Below, piece after piece: positions 38,559 through 47,183 of a stretch of 64,000 nucleotides of DNA. The stretch's first letter is position 1. Every line of letters starts with the position of its first letter. Location: assembly GCA_023431345.1 (NCBI GenBank), contig JAEYWK010000100.1, positions 30,525-94,524 on the forward strand. The letters run 5' to 3'. The translations under genes and the position numbers were made by a program. The DNA comes from Pseudomonadota bacterium (GTDB taxonomy: Bacteria > Myxococcota_A > Polyangia > Polyangiales > Polyangiaceae). The notes beneath the pieces were generated by a model that did not search any database, had not been told where the DNA came from, and was given only the letters and a program-made list of their open reading frames with translations.

Positions 38559-39272
38559 ATGTCCGCCGTGAACGACCACCCCCGCCGCGCTGGGGCCTTC
38601 GGGTGCGCTCTGCTCTTTCTCGCCTGTGGTGGGGCCACGAGCTCGGCGCCCGAGCTGACGCCGAGGGCTGGGCTCGCTGAGCCGTCGGTCGTGCCCGAGC
38701 GGCGGGCCGACGTGCCCGATGACTGCACCCCGCTGCCCGGCCAGCCTCCGCCCGAAGCCCTGCGCGTCCCCTACGCGGGGCTCGCCAAGCGGGCGCGCTG
38801 CCAGCGCGAGGTGTTCACGATCATGGGCGGCGTCACGCACTTCCTCGGCGTCCAGTGCAAGCACTGCCACCTGGAGCCGGACTACGCGGCCGATACTCAC
38901 AACAAGCGTGTAGCCAACTGGATGGCGACGGAGCTCGTGCCGCGGCTCGCGCAGCGCTCGGGAGGGGAGGTCTGGTGCCAAGATTGCCACGCCGGCCAGG
39001 CCAAGCTCTTGGGCAACCCGCGGCGCGCGGACCTAGCCGTGGATTGGATGCTCACGCACCTGGTCGACGGCTTCCAGACCAAGCGCGGTCTGCCTCCGAA
39101 GTGCAAAGACTGCCATGGCGGCGATCTCGGGTCGCCTGAGTTTCGACCCAAGATCGTGCTGACCGCGCTCGGCGGCGCGCCGGCTTCTCTGGTGGCGCCT
39201 GCGGCTCCGAGCACCGCCGCGCCCGCTTCGCGCGACGCTCCCGCGCCCGTCCCCGACTTCGGAGGCCGCTGA
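38559..39272 (+). CDS. Triheme c-type cytochrome lipoprotein
   Basis: A 237-residue predicted lipoprotein with lipid-accepting Cys23 (LFLACGG). Three CXXCH haem-binding motifs are present at 100-104 (CKHCH), 140-144 (CQDCH) and 182-186 (CKDCH), in a photosynthetic-reaction-centre cytochrome-like spacing (GVTHFLGVQCKHCHLE). The C-terminal 40 residues are a Pro/Ala-rich tail. It should face the periplasm or outer surface and carry electrons; partner unknown. The stop codon overlaps the start of the AraC gene (TGATG). Confidence 0.85.
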   Translation: MSAVNDHPRRAGAFGCALLFLACGGATSSAPELTPRAGLAEPSVVPERRADVPDDCTPLPGQPPPEALRVPYAGLAKRARCQREVFTIMGGVTHFLGVQCKHCHLEPDYAADTHNKRVANWMATELVPRLAQRSGGEVWCQDCHAGQAKLLGNPRRADLAVDWMLTHLVDGFQTKRGLPPKCKDCHGGDLGSPEFRPKIVLTALGGAPASLVAPAAPSTAAPASRDAPAPVPDFGGR

Positions 39273-40159
39273 TGCAGAGTGGAGCTACGCGAGCGCTCTT
39301 CGAGCACGTCAAGTACGACCGCGATCTGGGCATCTTGTTCCGCGACGTGACCGGCCCGGCCCTGCAGTTTCCGTGGCACTTTCACCCCGAGCTCGAGCTC
39401 ACGCACATCGTGCGAGGCGCCGGCCGGCGCTACGTGGGCGACAGCATCGAGCCATTCGACGACGGTGACCTGTGCCTCGTGGGCGGGAACACGCCGCACT
39501 GTTGGCTCACCGAGCAGGGGCACGTCGGGCCGGTGCACGCGCGCGTGATTCAATTCCTACCCGAGTCGATCGGCGCAGGGCTCGTGAGCACCGCGACCTT
39601 CCGCCCGCTGTGGCGGTTGTTCGAGCGCGCGGGGCGCGGGCTGTTGTTTTCGGGCGGCGTGCACGCGCGCACCGCCGAGACGATGCGTGAGCTGTTCACG
39701 GAACGGACGCGATCGCTGGATCGCTACGTGGGCCTGCTGCACATCCTCAGCGATCTCTCGGATACGGATCAGTGCCGTGAGCTGGCGCTGATTGACGCGC
39801 CTGCTCAGCACGACGAAGAGAGCGCGCGCGTCACCGGTAAGCTACTTTCGTTCATTCACGAGCACGCTTCCGACCCCGAGCTGTCGTTCAACCAAGTCGC
39901 GCGCGCGATTGGCATGTCGCGCGCCAGCTTGGGGCGCGTCTTTCCGCGCTTGTTCGGGCGAACCTTCGCCAAGTACCTGGCTGAAGTGCGGGTCGTGAAG
40001 GCCTGCACGCTCTTGAGCGATACCAGCAAGAGCGTCGCCGAGATCGCGGGCGAAACCGGCTTTGGCAGCGTCTCCAACTTCAACCGTCGCTTTCTAACGC
40101 TGAAGCGCACGAGCCCGCTCCGCTACCGGAAGAACGCGCGGGGGCGGGCGTCCGCTTGA
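39272..40159 (+). CDS. AraC-family transcriptional regulator
   Basis: A 295-residue regulator. The N-terminal cupin-like sensing domain has HFHPELELTHIVRG and GDLCLVGGNTPHCW; the C-terminal 100 residues are the two helix-turn-helix domain (LSFNQVARAIGMSRASLGRV, SVAEIAGETGFGSVSNFNRR). ATG overlaps the stop of the cytochrome gene, so the regulator is coupled to it and may respond to its own redox branch or to an unrelated ligand. Target unknown. Confidence 0.92.
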   Translation: MQSGATRALFEHVKYDRDLGILFRDVTGPALQFPWHFHPELELTHIVRGAGRRYVGDSIEPFDDGDLCLVGGNTPHCWLTEQGHVGPVHARVIQFLPESIGAGLVSTATFRPLWRLFERAGRGLLFSGGVHARTAETMRELFTERTRSLDRYVGLLHILSDLSDTDQCRELALIDAPAQHDEESARVTGKLLSFIHEHASDPELSFNQVARAIGMSRASLGRVFPRLFGRTFAKYLAEVRVVKACTLLSDTSKSVAEIAGETGFGSVSNFNRRFLTLKRTSPLRYRKNARGRASA

Positions 40160-40174
40160 CCGGTCAAAATTCGG

Positions 40175-41176
40175 ATGCTACCCCGTTGCAGCTTGAAGCT
40201 CAGGCCGGTAGTGCTCAGGGCGGCGCTAGTCACGATGGCGTGGGTGTCGGCCACGGCCTGCGGGGAGGCGTTTCGAAGCGTCGCCGGGCAGGGCGGTGGC
40301 GGCAGCGGCGGAAGCGCGCAGGCCGCAGGGGGCGAGCACGATGGCGGCGCGGCCTCCGAGTCGGGCGGCGGCGCGGAAGCCGTCGGAGCTAGCGCCGGCG
40401 AGGGCGGCTCGCTCGCGAGCGGAGGCGTCGCGGCGACGGGCGGCTCAGGTGAGGTGAGCGGAGGCGGAGAGAGCGGCGGTCGGCCGGAGCTCCCGATTTC
40501 GCGCGAGGGGCTGGAGCTGTGGTTCCGCGCCGACGGCGCCGTGAAGGTCGAGCGTGGCGTCGTGTCCAGCTGGGCCGACGAGTCAGGCAAGGGTCGTGAC
40601 GCGAGCCAAACCGCCGCCAACTACCGGCCCGCCTTGAAGCCCGAAGGCCTGAACGGCAAGCCCGCCGTCGTCTTCGACGGCCAGGACGACCTGCTCGAAA
40701 TGCAGCCGTTCGGCGGCGACTTCAGCGCCGGGGTCTCGCTCTTCATGGTGACCATGCCGAGCAACCAGGACACCTGCCAAGCCTACTTCGAGCTGTCGAA
40801 CGGCAGCGAAGTGCAAGACCTTCACTTCGGCGACTACCAAGGCGCCTTGCTCTACGAGGTCGCGTCGCCGTTCCTCAACGACGTGCGTTACCCGCTCGCC
40901 TACGATCGACCGATCATCGCCGTCGCGGTGCACGAGCCGGACGGGCGGGCGCGCGTGCGTCGCAACGGCAATGGCGTCGGCACCATGACGATGGAGCTGC
41001 CGGAGGCAGTCCAGCGCAACCGCAACTACTTGGGCTACGGCCTCTACGCGGGCTGCGTGCCGATGAAGGGCGCCATCAGCGAGCTTGCGCTGTTCAGCCG
41101 CGCCGTCGATGACCGAGAGCTCCTGCAGATGGAGGCCCACTTGCGCGAAAAGTGGGCCTGCTGCGACAGCGACTGA
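40175..41176 (+). CDS. Lipoprotein with Gly/Ser linker and LamG-like domain
   Basis: A 333-residue predicted lipoprotein; lipobox VSATAC near residue 29. A 75-residue Gly/Ser/Ala-rich linker follows, then a concanavalin A/LamG-like domain (about 108-325; GLELWFRADGAVKVERGVVS and AVVFDGQDDLLEMQPF) expected to bind sugars or proteins at the cell surface. The start is ATG at 40175; GTG at 40211 is an alternative. Convergent with the GH5 gene, 32 bp apart. Confidence 0.75.
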   Translation: MLPRCSLKLRPVVLRAALVTMAWVSATACGEAFRSVAGQGGGGSGGSAQAAGGEHDGGAASESGGGAEAVGASAGEGGSLASGGVAATGGSGEVSGGGESGGRPELPISREGLELWFRADGAVKVERGVVSSWADESGKGRDASQTAANYRPALKPEGLNGKPAVVFDGQDDLLEMQPFGGDFSAGVSLFMVTMPSNQDTCQAYFELSNGSEVQDLHFGDYQGALLYEVASPFLNDVRYPLAYDRPIIAVAVHEPDGRARVRRNGNGVGTMTMELPEAVQRNRNYLGYGLYAGCVPMKGAISELALFSRAVDDRELLQMEAHLREKWACCDSD

Positions 41177-41208
41177 GCCTCAGTCCGCCGCCGCGCAGTC
41201 CTCGCGCT

Positions 41209-42267
41209 TCACTTCTGCATGCGGCCGCGAATGAACGGCGCGTGCCCGTGCAGGTACTGGTCCGTCCAACCGCCGTTCGTGGGCGCTCCCGGCATCAGCA
41301 GGCAGGAAGCGTCGGGCTCACAGCCGTCCAGCTTCCACGCCACCCAGCTGATCTTGCGGAGGTCGAGCCAGTCGTCCCACAGCTGGCCCTCGTCGACGCA
41401 CACCTCTCCGTTCAGCCCGCCGTCAGCGGCCGTGATGCCGAACTCGGTCACGAACAGCGCGAGGCCCGCGGCGCGGGCAATGTCGGCCTTCTGGCGCAGC
41501 CAGCTGCGATGCTCGCAAGCGTAGTAGTGCAGCGTGTAGAGCAGGTTGTCGCCCGCCACGGGGTCCTTCGCGGCGACGTCGACGTCTTGCGACCAGCGCG
41601 GAGTACCGAGGATGATCGGCGCGTCATCGTCGTAGGCGCGAATCGCGGCGACGACGGCTTCGTGGTATTTCTTCACCGCGGGCCACTGCACCATCGTCGG
41701 CTCGTTGAACGGCTCGTACATGACGTTCGGCGAGTCAGCGTAGGTCTCGGCCATCTTCGAGAAGAACTCGACGGCCTCCGCCTCGAGTAGGTGCGCGTCG
41801 TGGGCGTGAAAGTCGATGATCACGTACACCCCAGCGTCGATGGCGTTCTGGACGATGGTGTGCACCTGGCTCGTGGCGTGCTCGGGATCGCTCAGGTAGG
41901 CGCCTTCCGGCTCTACGCCCATGGCGGCCCGGATCACGCTGAGCTTCCAGTTGTTCCGAAGCCAACGCAGGGCCGTCGGATCCTCGGCGTAGCCATCATG
42001 CTCCCAGTTCAGCCACATGCTGCTCACGCCCTTGAGCTGCACGGCTTCGCCGTCTTGGTCGACGAGGTTGGTGCCTGAGACGGAGAGCTGCCCGTGGCGC
42101 TCGACGGGCGTCGGGCCCTGATCGTCCTCGGCTCCGACGTCCTCGTTGGAGCCTACGTCAGCAGGATTGCCTGGCTTGCCCTCGTCGCTCGAAGACGCTC
42201 CCGCGTCGCACCCTGAGGAGAAAAGCCCAGAAACGAGGACTAGAAGTCCGGCCACACGCGCCAGCAT
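41209..42267 (-). CDS. GH5-family glycoside hydrolase lipoprotein (cellulase-like)
   Basis: A 352-residue predicted lipoprotein (lipobox LFSSGC) with a TIM-barrel catalytic domain of family GH5. The acid/base Glu is in YEPFNEPT, the nucleophile Glu in LFVTEFGIT, and the substrate-site residues in IIDFHAHDAH and YTLHYYACEHRSW. GH5 enzymes cut beta-1,4-glucans or mannans; here an exported cell-surface enzyme fits a polymer-degrading lifestyle. ATG at 42267 is preferred to TTG at 42285. Divergent from the guanidine importer. Confidence 0.88.
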   Translation of the reverse strand: MLARVAGLLVLVSGLFSSGCDAGASSSDEGKPGNPADVGSNEDVGAEDDQGPTPVERHGQLSVSGTNLVDQDGEAVQLKGVSSMWLNWEHDGYAEDPTALRWLRNNWKLSVIRAAMGVEPEGAYLSDPEHATSQVHTIVQNAIDAGVYVIIDFHAHDAHLLEAEAVEFFSKMAETYADSPNVMYEPFNEPTMVQWPAVKKYHEAVVAAIRAYDDDAPIILGTPRWSQDVDVAAKDPVAGDNLLYTLHYYACEHRSWLRQKADIARAAGLALFVTEFGITAADGGLNGEVCVDEGQLWDDWLDLRKISWVAWKLDGCEPDASCLLMPGAPTNGGWTDQYLHGHAPFIRGRMQK

Positions 42268-42360
42268 CGCGAACTTGTGGCCCAAAACGCGCGATTGCTC
42301 AACCAGAAGCGGCTCTATTTTCTCGCAGATCTGCTCAGCGCGCTCCGCGCTAGGAGAAAC

Positions 42361-42376
42361 TGGCAGGAAAACAGCA
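42361..42376 (+). promoter_or_regulatory. Possible sigma-54 (-24/-12) promoter before the guanidine importer
   Basis: TGGCAGGAAAACAGCA has the invariant GG and GC separated by 10 nt and a near-consensus -24 box (TGGCAGG against TGGCACG). The -12 box (CAGCA against TTGCA) is weaker. It lies 61 bp before the start codon. An NtrC-family activator gene ends beside the cluster, and sigma-54 control is common in nitrogen acquisition. Prediction only. Confidence 0.35.
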
Positions 42377-42436
42377 CGAAACCTTCAGCCAGGATACTCG
42401 ACCTCGCTTCGTAGGCTCACCGGGCGAAAGGTCTTC

Positions 42437-43519
42437 ATGAACCCGATCGTTCGGCTCATCAGTATCGTGATGCTGTCGCTCGTAGCGACGGCCTGTAACA
42501 AATCCGAGGCTCCCAAGCCCGCGGCGGACGAAAAACCGGCGCCGGCGGCCGCGGATGCTCCGACCGCCGCTGCCGTCGCTCCGTCGGCGGCACCGACTCC
42601 GACTTCAGCCAACGCTCTAAAAATCGCGTACAGCGATTGGCCGGGCTGGGTGGCGTGGGACATCGCCATCCAAAAAGGCTGGTTCAAGGAAGCCGGCGTC
42701 GAGGTCGACTTCAAGTGGTTCGAGTACGTGCCGTCCATGGACGCGTTTGCGGCCGGTAAGGTGGACGCCGTCTGCATGACGAATGGCGACGCGCTCGTCA
42801 CCGGCGCCAACGGCGGCAAGAGCGTCTCGGTCCTCATCAACGATTACAGTGACGGCAACGACATGATCGTCGCCAAGCCGGGCATCACCTCGATGGCTCA
42901 GCTCAAGGGCAAGACGATCGGCGTCGAGATCGGCTTCGTCGACCACCTGCTGCTCTTGCACGCGCTCAAGGCGGCCAACCTCAAAGAGAGCGACGTCAAG
43001 CTCAAGAACATCAAGACGGACGAGACGCCACAGGCGCTCAAGTCGGGCGACGTCGACGCGGTCGCTGCGTGGCAGCCGTCGAGCGGGGCCGCGCTCAAAG
43101 AGGTGCCAGGCTCGAAGGCGATCTTCACGAGCAAGGACGTGCCGGGTCTCATCTACGACATGCTGGCCGTAAGCCCGAAGAGCCTCGCCGAGCGCAAGGC
43201 CGATTGGGTCAAGGTGGTCAAGGTCTGGGATCGCGTCGCCAAGTTCGTGAACGACGAGAAGAACCTCGACGAAGCGGCCAAGATCATGAGCGCCCGCGTG
43301 GGCCTGACCCCTGAGCAATACAAGGGGATCATGAAGGGCACGCGCATCATGGACCTGAGCGAATCGAAGAAGCACTGGGCCAAGGCCGATGGCCTCGTCT
43401 CCGTGTTCGGCTCCAACAAGGTCGTCGACGAGTTCAACGTCAAGAACACCGTCTACAAGGCGCCCCAAAAGATCGACGAGTACCTCGACGCTTCGATCAG
43501 CGAGGAAGCCCTCAAGTGA
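42437..43519 (+). CDS. Guanidine/urea-type ABC importer, substrate-binding lipoprotein
   Basis: A 360-residue periplasmic-binding protein of the NrtA/SsuA/TauA-like family. Lipid-accepting Cys20 (SLVATAC); a 35-residue Ala/Pro linker; binding domain starting ALKIAYSDWPGWVAWDIAIQ. ATG at 42437 has AAAGG upstream. Its position with a matching permease, ATPase and the guanidine pathway genes implies guanidine (or an allied compound) as ligand; these importers were once annotated as nitrate/taurine/sulfonate transporters. The downstream permease gene overlaps its stop (GTGA). Confidence 0.85.
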   Translation: MNPIVRLISIVMLSLVATACNKSEAPKPAADEKPAPAAADAPTAAAVAPSAAPTPTSANALKIAYSDWPGWVAWDIAIQKGWFKEAGVEVDFKWFEYVPSMDAFAAGKVDAVCMTNGDALVTGANGGKSVSVLINDYSDGNDMIVAKPGITSMAQLKGKTIGVEIGFVDHLLLLHALKAANLKESDVKLKNIKTDETPQALKSGDVDAVAAWQPSSGAALKEVPGSKAIFTSKDVPGLIYDMLAVSPKSLAERKADWVKVVKVWDRVAKFVNDEKNLDEAAKIMSARVGLTPEQYKGIMKGTRIMDLSESKKHWAKADGLVSVFGSNKVVDEFNVKNTVYKAPQKIDEYLDASISEEALK

Positions 43520-44694
43520 CCGGACATGGACCAGGCGACACGAAGGCTCCGAAGCAGGTCGCACGGCCTCGCCGGAGCTTGTTCGGGGTGCGGGCGCCCT
43601 TGCCGGCCCGCGTCAGCTTACTGGCGACCATCTTCGCCTTCGTGCTCCCGCTCGTCGCCTGGTCCATCGTGAGCTACGTGCCGTTCGTCTGGCACCCGCT
43701 GGTGCACGTTCGCGACGCTGGCGACGCGAGCGTGCCCGGTGAGTACAGCTACGTCGCCGCGGATCAGCTCGTGGAGCGCGAGGTGTTCGAGAAGCGCAAC
43801 CTCGAGCTGGCCAAGGCGAACGCGAAGCTCGCCCAGGGCGAGCGCGCCAACCCCGTCTTCCTGCCGGCACCGCACGAGGTGGCGCGGGCCTTTTACACGG
43901 CCTTCACCACGCCGCCGCTGCGCAAGGGCGACTACTGGCTACACGAGAGCTTGTGGCACAGCTGCCAGGTCATCTTCTGGGGCTTCTCGTACTCGGCGCT
44001 GCTGGGGCTGCCTCTCGGCATCCTGTGCGGCACGTTCGCGATCTTCTCCCGGCTCTTCGAGCCGTTCGTGGACTTCGTACGCTACATGCCCGCGCCGGTG
44101 TTCGGCGCGCTGGCGGTGGCCGTCTTGGGGCTCGGCAACGAGCCGAAGATCACCATCATCTTCATCGGCACCTTCTTTCAGATGGTGCTGATCGTAGCCA
44201 ATACGACCCGCTCCGTGGACCCATCGCTGTTGCAAGCCGCGCAGACGCTCGGCGCCAGCCGCTCGCAGCTCATCAAGAACGTGGTCGTGCCCGCGGCGCT
44301 GCCCGCGCTCTACCGTGATATGCGCATCCTGCTCGGCTGGGCTTGGACCTACCTGGTGGTCGCGGAGCTGATCGGCGAAAAGTCCGGCATCAGCGCGTTT
44401 CTCTACCAAGAGCAGCGCTACCGACACTTCGACAACGTCTACGCCGGCATCGTCATGATCGGCATGATCGGCCTGCTCACGGACCAAACGCTCGGCTACT
44501 TGGGGCGGTTCTTGTTCCCTTGGGAGACCGGCAACGCGACCTTGCTGCGCGTCGTCAAGCAACTCAAGCTCGCCTTCAGCAGGCGCGGCGGGGACCTGCC
44601 CGAGCCCGACCCGATCAACGAATCTCAAGTCCTGGCGCGGCAGCCCGTCGTCGCCATCGGCGAAGCACCGGAGAAAGAAGCCCATGTCGGTTGA
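43516..44694 (+). CDS. Guanidine/urea-type ABC importer, permease
   Basis: A 392-residue inner-membrane protein of the SsuC/TauC family. It has a first helix near residue 35-55, a soluble loop of about 70 residues (unusual insertion), and five further helices; the EAA-like coupling loop is AAQTLGASRSQLIKNVVVPA. The GTG start overlaps the preceding gene. The extra hydrophilic segment between helices 1 and 2 (residues about 65-125) may be a periplasmic domain specific to this transporter group. Overlaps the ATPase gene by 11 bases. Confidence 0.88.
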   Translation: MTGHGPGDTKAPKQVARPRRSLFGVRAPLPARVSLLATIFAFVLPLVAWSIVSYVPFVWHPLVHVRDAGDASVPGEYSYVAADQLVEREVFEKRNLELAKANAKLAQGERANPVFLPAPHEVARAFYTAFTTPPLRKGDYWLHESLWHSCQVIFWGFSYSALLGLPLGILCGTFAIFSRLFEPFVDFVRYMPAPVFGALAVAVLGLGNEPKITIIFIGTFFQMVLIVANTTRSVDPSLLQAAQTLGASRSQLIKNVVVPAALPALYRDMRILLGWAWTYLVVAELIGEKSGISAFLYQEQRYRHFDNVYAGIVMIGMIGLLTDQTLGYLGRFLFPWETGNATLLRVVKQLKLAFSRRGGDLPEPDPINESQVLARQPVVAIGEAPEKEAHVG

Positions 44695-45574
44695 CGATCG
44701 CCTCGAGCTGCCGAGCTACTTGCACCACTCGCCCGAGGTTTCGGCGCACCTCGCCGCGATCCGCGCGCGGCCGACCGTCATGCGCCTCTCTGCCGTGTCG
44801 CGCGTCTTCGACAGCGCCCAGGGCCCTGTCCAAGCGCTGTCGAAGATCAGCTTCGACGTCCGGAAGCGCGAGCTGATCAGCGTCATCGGTCCGTCCGGTT
44901 GCGGCAAATCCACGCTGATTCGCATCGTGGCGGGGCTCGAGACGTGCAGCGGCGGCTCGATCACCATCGACGGCAAGGAGGTGGGCGAGCCGGGCGCCGA
45001 TCGCGGCATGGTGTTCCAGGGCTACACGCTCTTTCCGTGGCTCAGCGTGAAGCAGAACGTCATGTTCGGGCCGCGCATGAAGGGCCTGCCCAAGGCGAAA
45101 GCCCAGCGCGCGGCGATGGATTGGCTGGACGTCGTCGGCCTCACCAAGTTCGCCGACCACTACCCGGCGCAGCTGTCGGGAGGCATGAAGCAGCGCGTCG
45201 CGATCGCGCGCGCGCTCGCCAACGAGCCGCGCATCTTGCTGATGGACGAGCCGTTCGGGGCGCTCGATGCGCAGACGCGCTCCAGCATGCAGGCGCACTT
45301 GCTGAAGATTTGGGAGACCGTCGACGTGACGATCTTGTTCATCACGCACGATCTCGATGAGGCCATCTACCTGTCCGATCGCATCGTCGTGCTCGGTGCC
45401 CACCCGGGGCGCATCCTGGAAATCATCGACGTGCCCGTGGCGCGGCCCCGGAGCACCGACCAGTTCCTGTCGGGGCACTTCCTGGCCACGAAAAAGCGCC
45501 TCGAGCAGTTGATTCACCATCGTGAAACTTCGATGAAACATGGACCTGAGAAGATGGGCATCGTTGCAGCGTAA
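44684..45574 (+). CDS. Guanidine/urea-type ABC importer, ATPase
   Basis: A 296-residue SsuB/TauB-like nucleotide-binding subunit. Walker A GPSGCGKST, signature LSGGMKQRVAIARAL, Walker B LLMDEPFGALD, and H-loop FITHDLDEA. About 30 N-terminal residues precede the first ABC strand, longer than usual. ATG lies inside the permease gene (11-base overlap). The riboswitch begins 23 nt after its stop codon, so the importer genes are upstream of that control element. Confidence 0.92.
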   Translation: MSVDDRLELPSYLHHSPEVSAHLAAIRARPTVMRLSAVSRVFDSAQGPVQALSKISFDVRKRELISVIGPSGCGKSTLIRIVAGLETCSGGSITIDGKEVGEPGADRGMVFQGYTLFPWLSVKQNVMFGPRMKGLPKAKAQRAAMDWLDVVGLTKFADHYPAQLSGGMKQRVAIARALANEPRILLMDEPFGALDAQTRSSMQAHLLKIWETVDVTILFITHDLDEAIYLSDRIVVLGAHPGRILEIIDVPVARPRSTDQFLSGHFLATKKRLEQLIHHRETSMKHGPEKMGIVAA

Positions 45575-45597
45575 AGCCGCGACGCTTCGTAAAGCCT

Positions 45598-45649
45598 GAG
45601 CCGGGACGACCCGGTTCGCGACGGGCCACAATGCCGGGACGACCCGGCA
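45598..45649 (+). ncRNA. Guanidine-II (mini-ykkC) riboswitch
   Basis: Two tandem hairpins with identical ACGA loops, the defining feature of the guanidine-II class. P1: GAGCCGGG (45598-45605), ACGA, CCCGGTTC (45610-45617), 8 bp with one G-U pair. P2: TGCCGGG (45632-45638), ACGA, CCCGGCA (45643-45649), 7 bp. The linker is 14 nt. The CG of each loop is expected to form the kissing contact that holds two guanidinium ions. It precedes the carboxyguanidine deiminase genes by 87 nt, exactly the gene context known for this class. The expression platform is unclear: a 6-bp hairpin (45650-45664) follows, and a CCCT/AGGG pairing covers the ribosome-binding site at 45717-45726. Confidence 0.9.
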
Positions 45650-45736
45650 CTGAAGTTCCTTCAGGGTCCGGCCGACTCCGGGCGCGAAAGCTTTGCTCTT
45701 CGTCGACGCACCCTGTGAGGGAAAGGCACGACGGAG

Positions 45737-46462
45737 ATGAGCGAGTCTCAGCTGATATTGGAAGAGCCCCTGCGCGGCGGGCAGATGTGGTCGCGCGTGC
45801 TCCGCCGCGGGCAGACGCTGCGGCTGACCGACGTCGAAGGCGGCGCGGCGGTGGCAGCGCTGCTCTACAACGCGGAAGAGCTCAGCGAGCGCTACAACAT
45901 GCCCGACACGTTGAAGGCGCAGCACATCGCGCGCCTGACGGCCGGCTTCGTCCTCTACTCGGACATGGGGCGCGTGCTGTGCTCCATCACCAACGACAGC
46001 GTCGGCTGGCACGACACCATCACCGGTCATGGCACGGCCGCTCACGGTCGCGCGAAGTTCGGCGAAGGCACGTACCAGAAGCTGCGCAACGATTGGCACC
46101 GGAACACGCGCGACAACTTCTTGGTCGAGCTCGGCAAGTACGACCTCGGCAAGCGTGACATCGTGGCCAACGTGAACTTCTTCGTGAAGGTAGCGGCCGA
46201 TGAGCAAGGCGCGCTCGCCTTCGTGCCGCACCACTCCCAGGCGGGTGATTTCGTCGAGCTGCGCGCGGAGATGAACACGCTCGTGGTGCTGTCGAACACC
46301 CCGCACCCGCTCGATCCCGCCATGAGCTATCAGCCGAAGCCGGTCGCGCTCACGATTCGCAGCGGCGCGCCCGCGAGCGAAAGCGACCCCTGTCGCACGT
46401 CGCGACCCGAGAACGCGCGCGGGTTTGCCCTGACCGAGAGCTATTTCGCGGGGAGGGCCTGA
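45737..46462 (+). CDS. Carboxyguanidine deiminase subunit, UAAP1 type (DUF1989)
   Basis: A 241-residue protein of the urea amidolyase/urea carboxylase-associated family 1. The metal-site-like stretch is NDSVGWHDTITGHG, and the C-terminal half holds KRDIVANVNFFVKV and RPENARGFALTESYF. Biochemical work on this family shows that UAAP1 and UAAP2 together hydrolyse carboxyguanidine to allophanate and ammonia (CgdAB). Ribosome-binding site GAGGGAAAGG at 45717-45726. UAAP2 starts one base after its stop. Subunit letter (CgdA or CgdB) not assigned here. Confidence 0.88.
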   Translation: MSESQLILEEPLRGGQMWSRVLRRGQTLRLTDVEGGAAVAALLYNAEELSERYNMPDTLKAQHIARLTAGFVLYSDMGRVLCSITNDSVGWHDTITGHGTAAHGRAKFGEGTYQKLRNDWHRNTRDNFLVELGKYDLGKRDIVANVNFFVKVAADEQGALAFVPHHSQAGDFVELRAEMNTLVVLSNTPHPLDPAMSYQPKPVALTIRSGAPASESDPCRTSRPENARGFALTESYFAGRA

Positions 46463-46463
46463 G

Positions 46464-47108
46464 ATGGCGCTGCTCGAGAGCAAGCTCGACCCGGCCGCGG
46501 CCGTCCTCGATCGCGTGGTGGAGGCCGGCGATGGCTTCACCCACGTGGTGAAGCGCGGCCAGATCTTCCGCATCGTCGACCTCCACGGCAATCAAGCCGC
46601 CGACACGCTGTTTTACGACGCGCACGATCCCGCGAACCGCTACAGCGCCGTCGACACGGTGCGCGAGCAGGGCAACATCTACCTGACGACGGGCGCCCGC
46701 CTGCTGTCGATCGATGGCGACGTGCTCATGACGATCGTGGCCGACACGTGCGGGCGACACGACACGCTCGGCGGCGCTTGCGCGGCGGAGTCGAACCAGG
46801 TGCGCTACGCGCTCGAGAAGAAGTACATGCACGCTTGTCGTGACACCTTCTTGCTGCAGTGCGCTTGCCACACCAAAGAACTGAGCAAGCGCGACATCAC
46901 CGCCAACGTCAATTTCTTCATGAACGTGCCGGTGACGCCAGAAGGCAAGCTCACGTTCGAAGACGGCGTGTCGGGGCCGGGGCGCTATGTCGAGATGCGC
47001 GCGGAGCGTGACGTGCGCGTCTTGATCTCGAACTGCCCTCAGCTCAACAACCCCTGCAACGGCTACGATCCGACCCCGGTCCGCGTTCTGATCTGGGACG
47101 CGGGCTGA
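46464..47108 (+). CDS. Carboxyguanidine deiminase subunit, UAAP2 type (DUF1989)
   Basis: A 214-residue paralogue of the preceding protein. The putative metal site is VADTCGRHDTLGGACAAE, and HACRDTFLLQCACHTKEL adds conserved Cys/His; the shared KRDITANVNFFMNV segment aligns with UAAP1. It should form the heteromeric carboxyguanidine deiminase with that protein. It is followed by a 277-bp untranslated gap before the carboxylase gene. Confidence 0.88.
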   Translation: MALLESKLDPAAAVLDRVVEAGDGFTHVVKRGQIFRIVDLHGNQAADTLFYDAHDPANRYSAVDTVREQGNIYLTTGARLLSIDGDVLMTIVADTCGRHDTLGGACAAESNQVRYALEKKYMHACRDTFLLQCACHTKELSKRDITANVNFFMNVPVTPEGKLTFEDGVSGPGRYVEMRAERDVRVLISNCPQLNNPCNGYDPTPVRVLIWDAG

Positions 47109-47183
47109 TGTCGCCCGGCCTGGACTCCCTCTCCACTCCGTCTCTGCCCGCCCTTCCACCCCTCCGCCCTTCCCGTGAAGACT

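Noticed and set aside
42286..42436. Guanidine-I or guanidine-III riboswitch before the importer
   Set aside because: The conserved CTAGGGTTCCG and GGTCAGGACAAGACGG-type elements were not found; only a weak sigma-54-like sequence is present.
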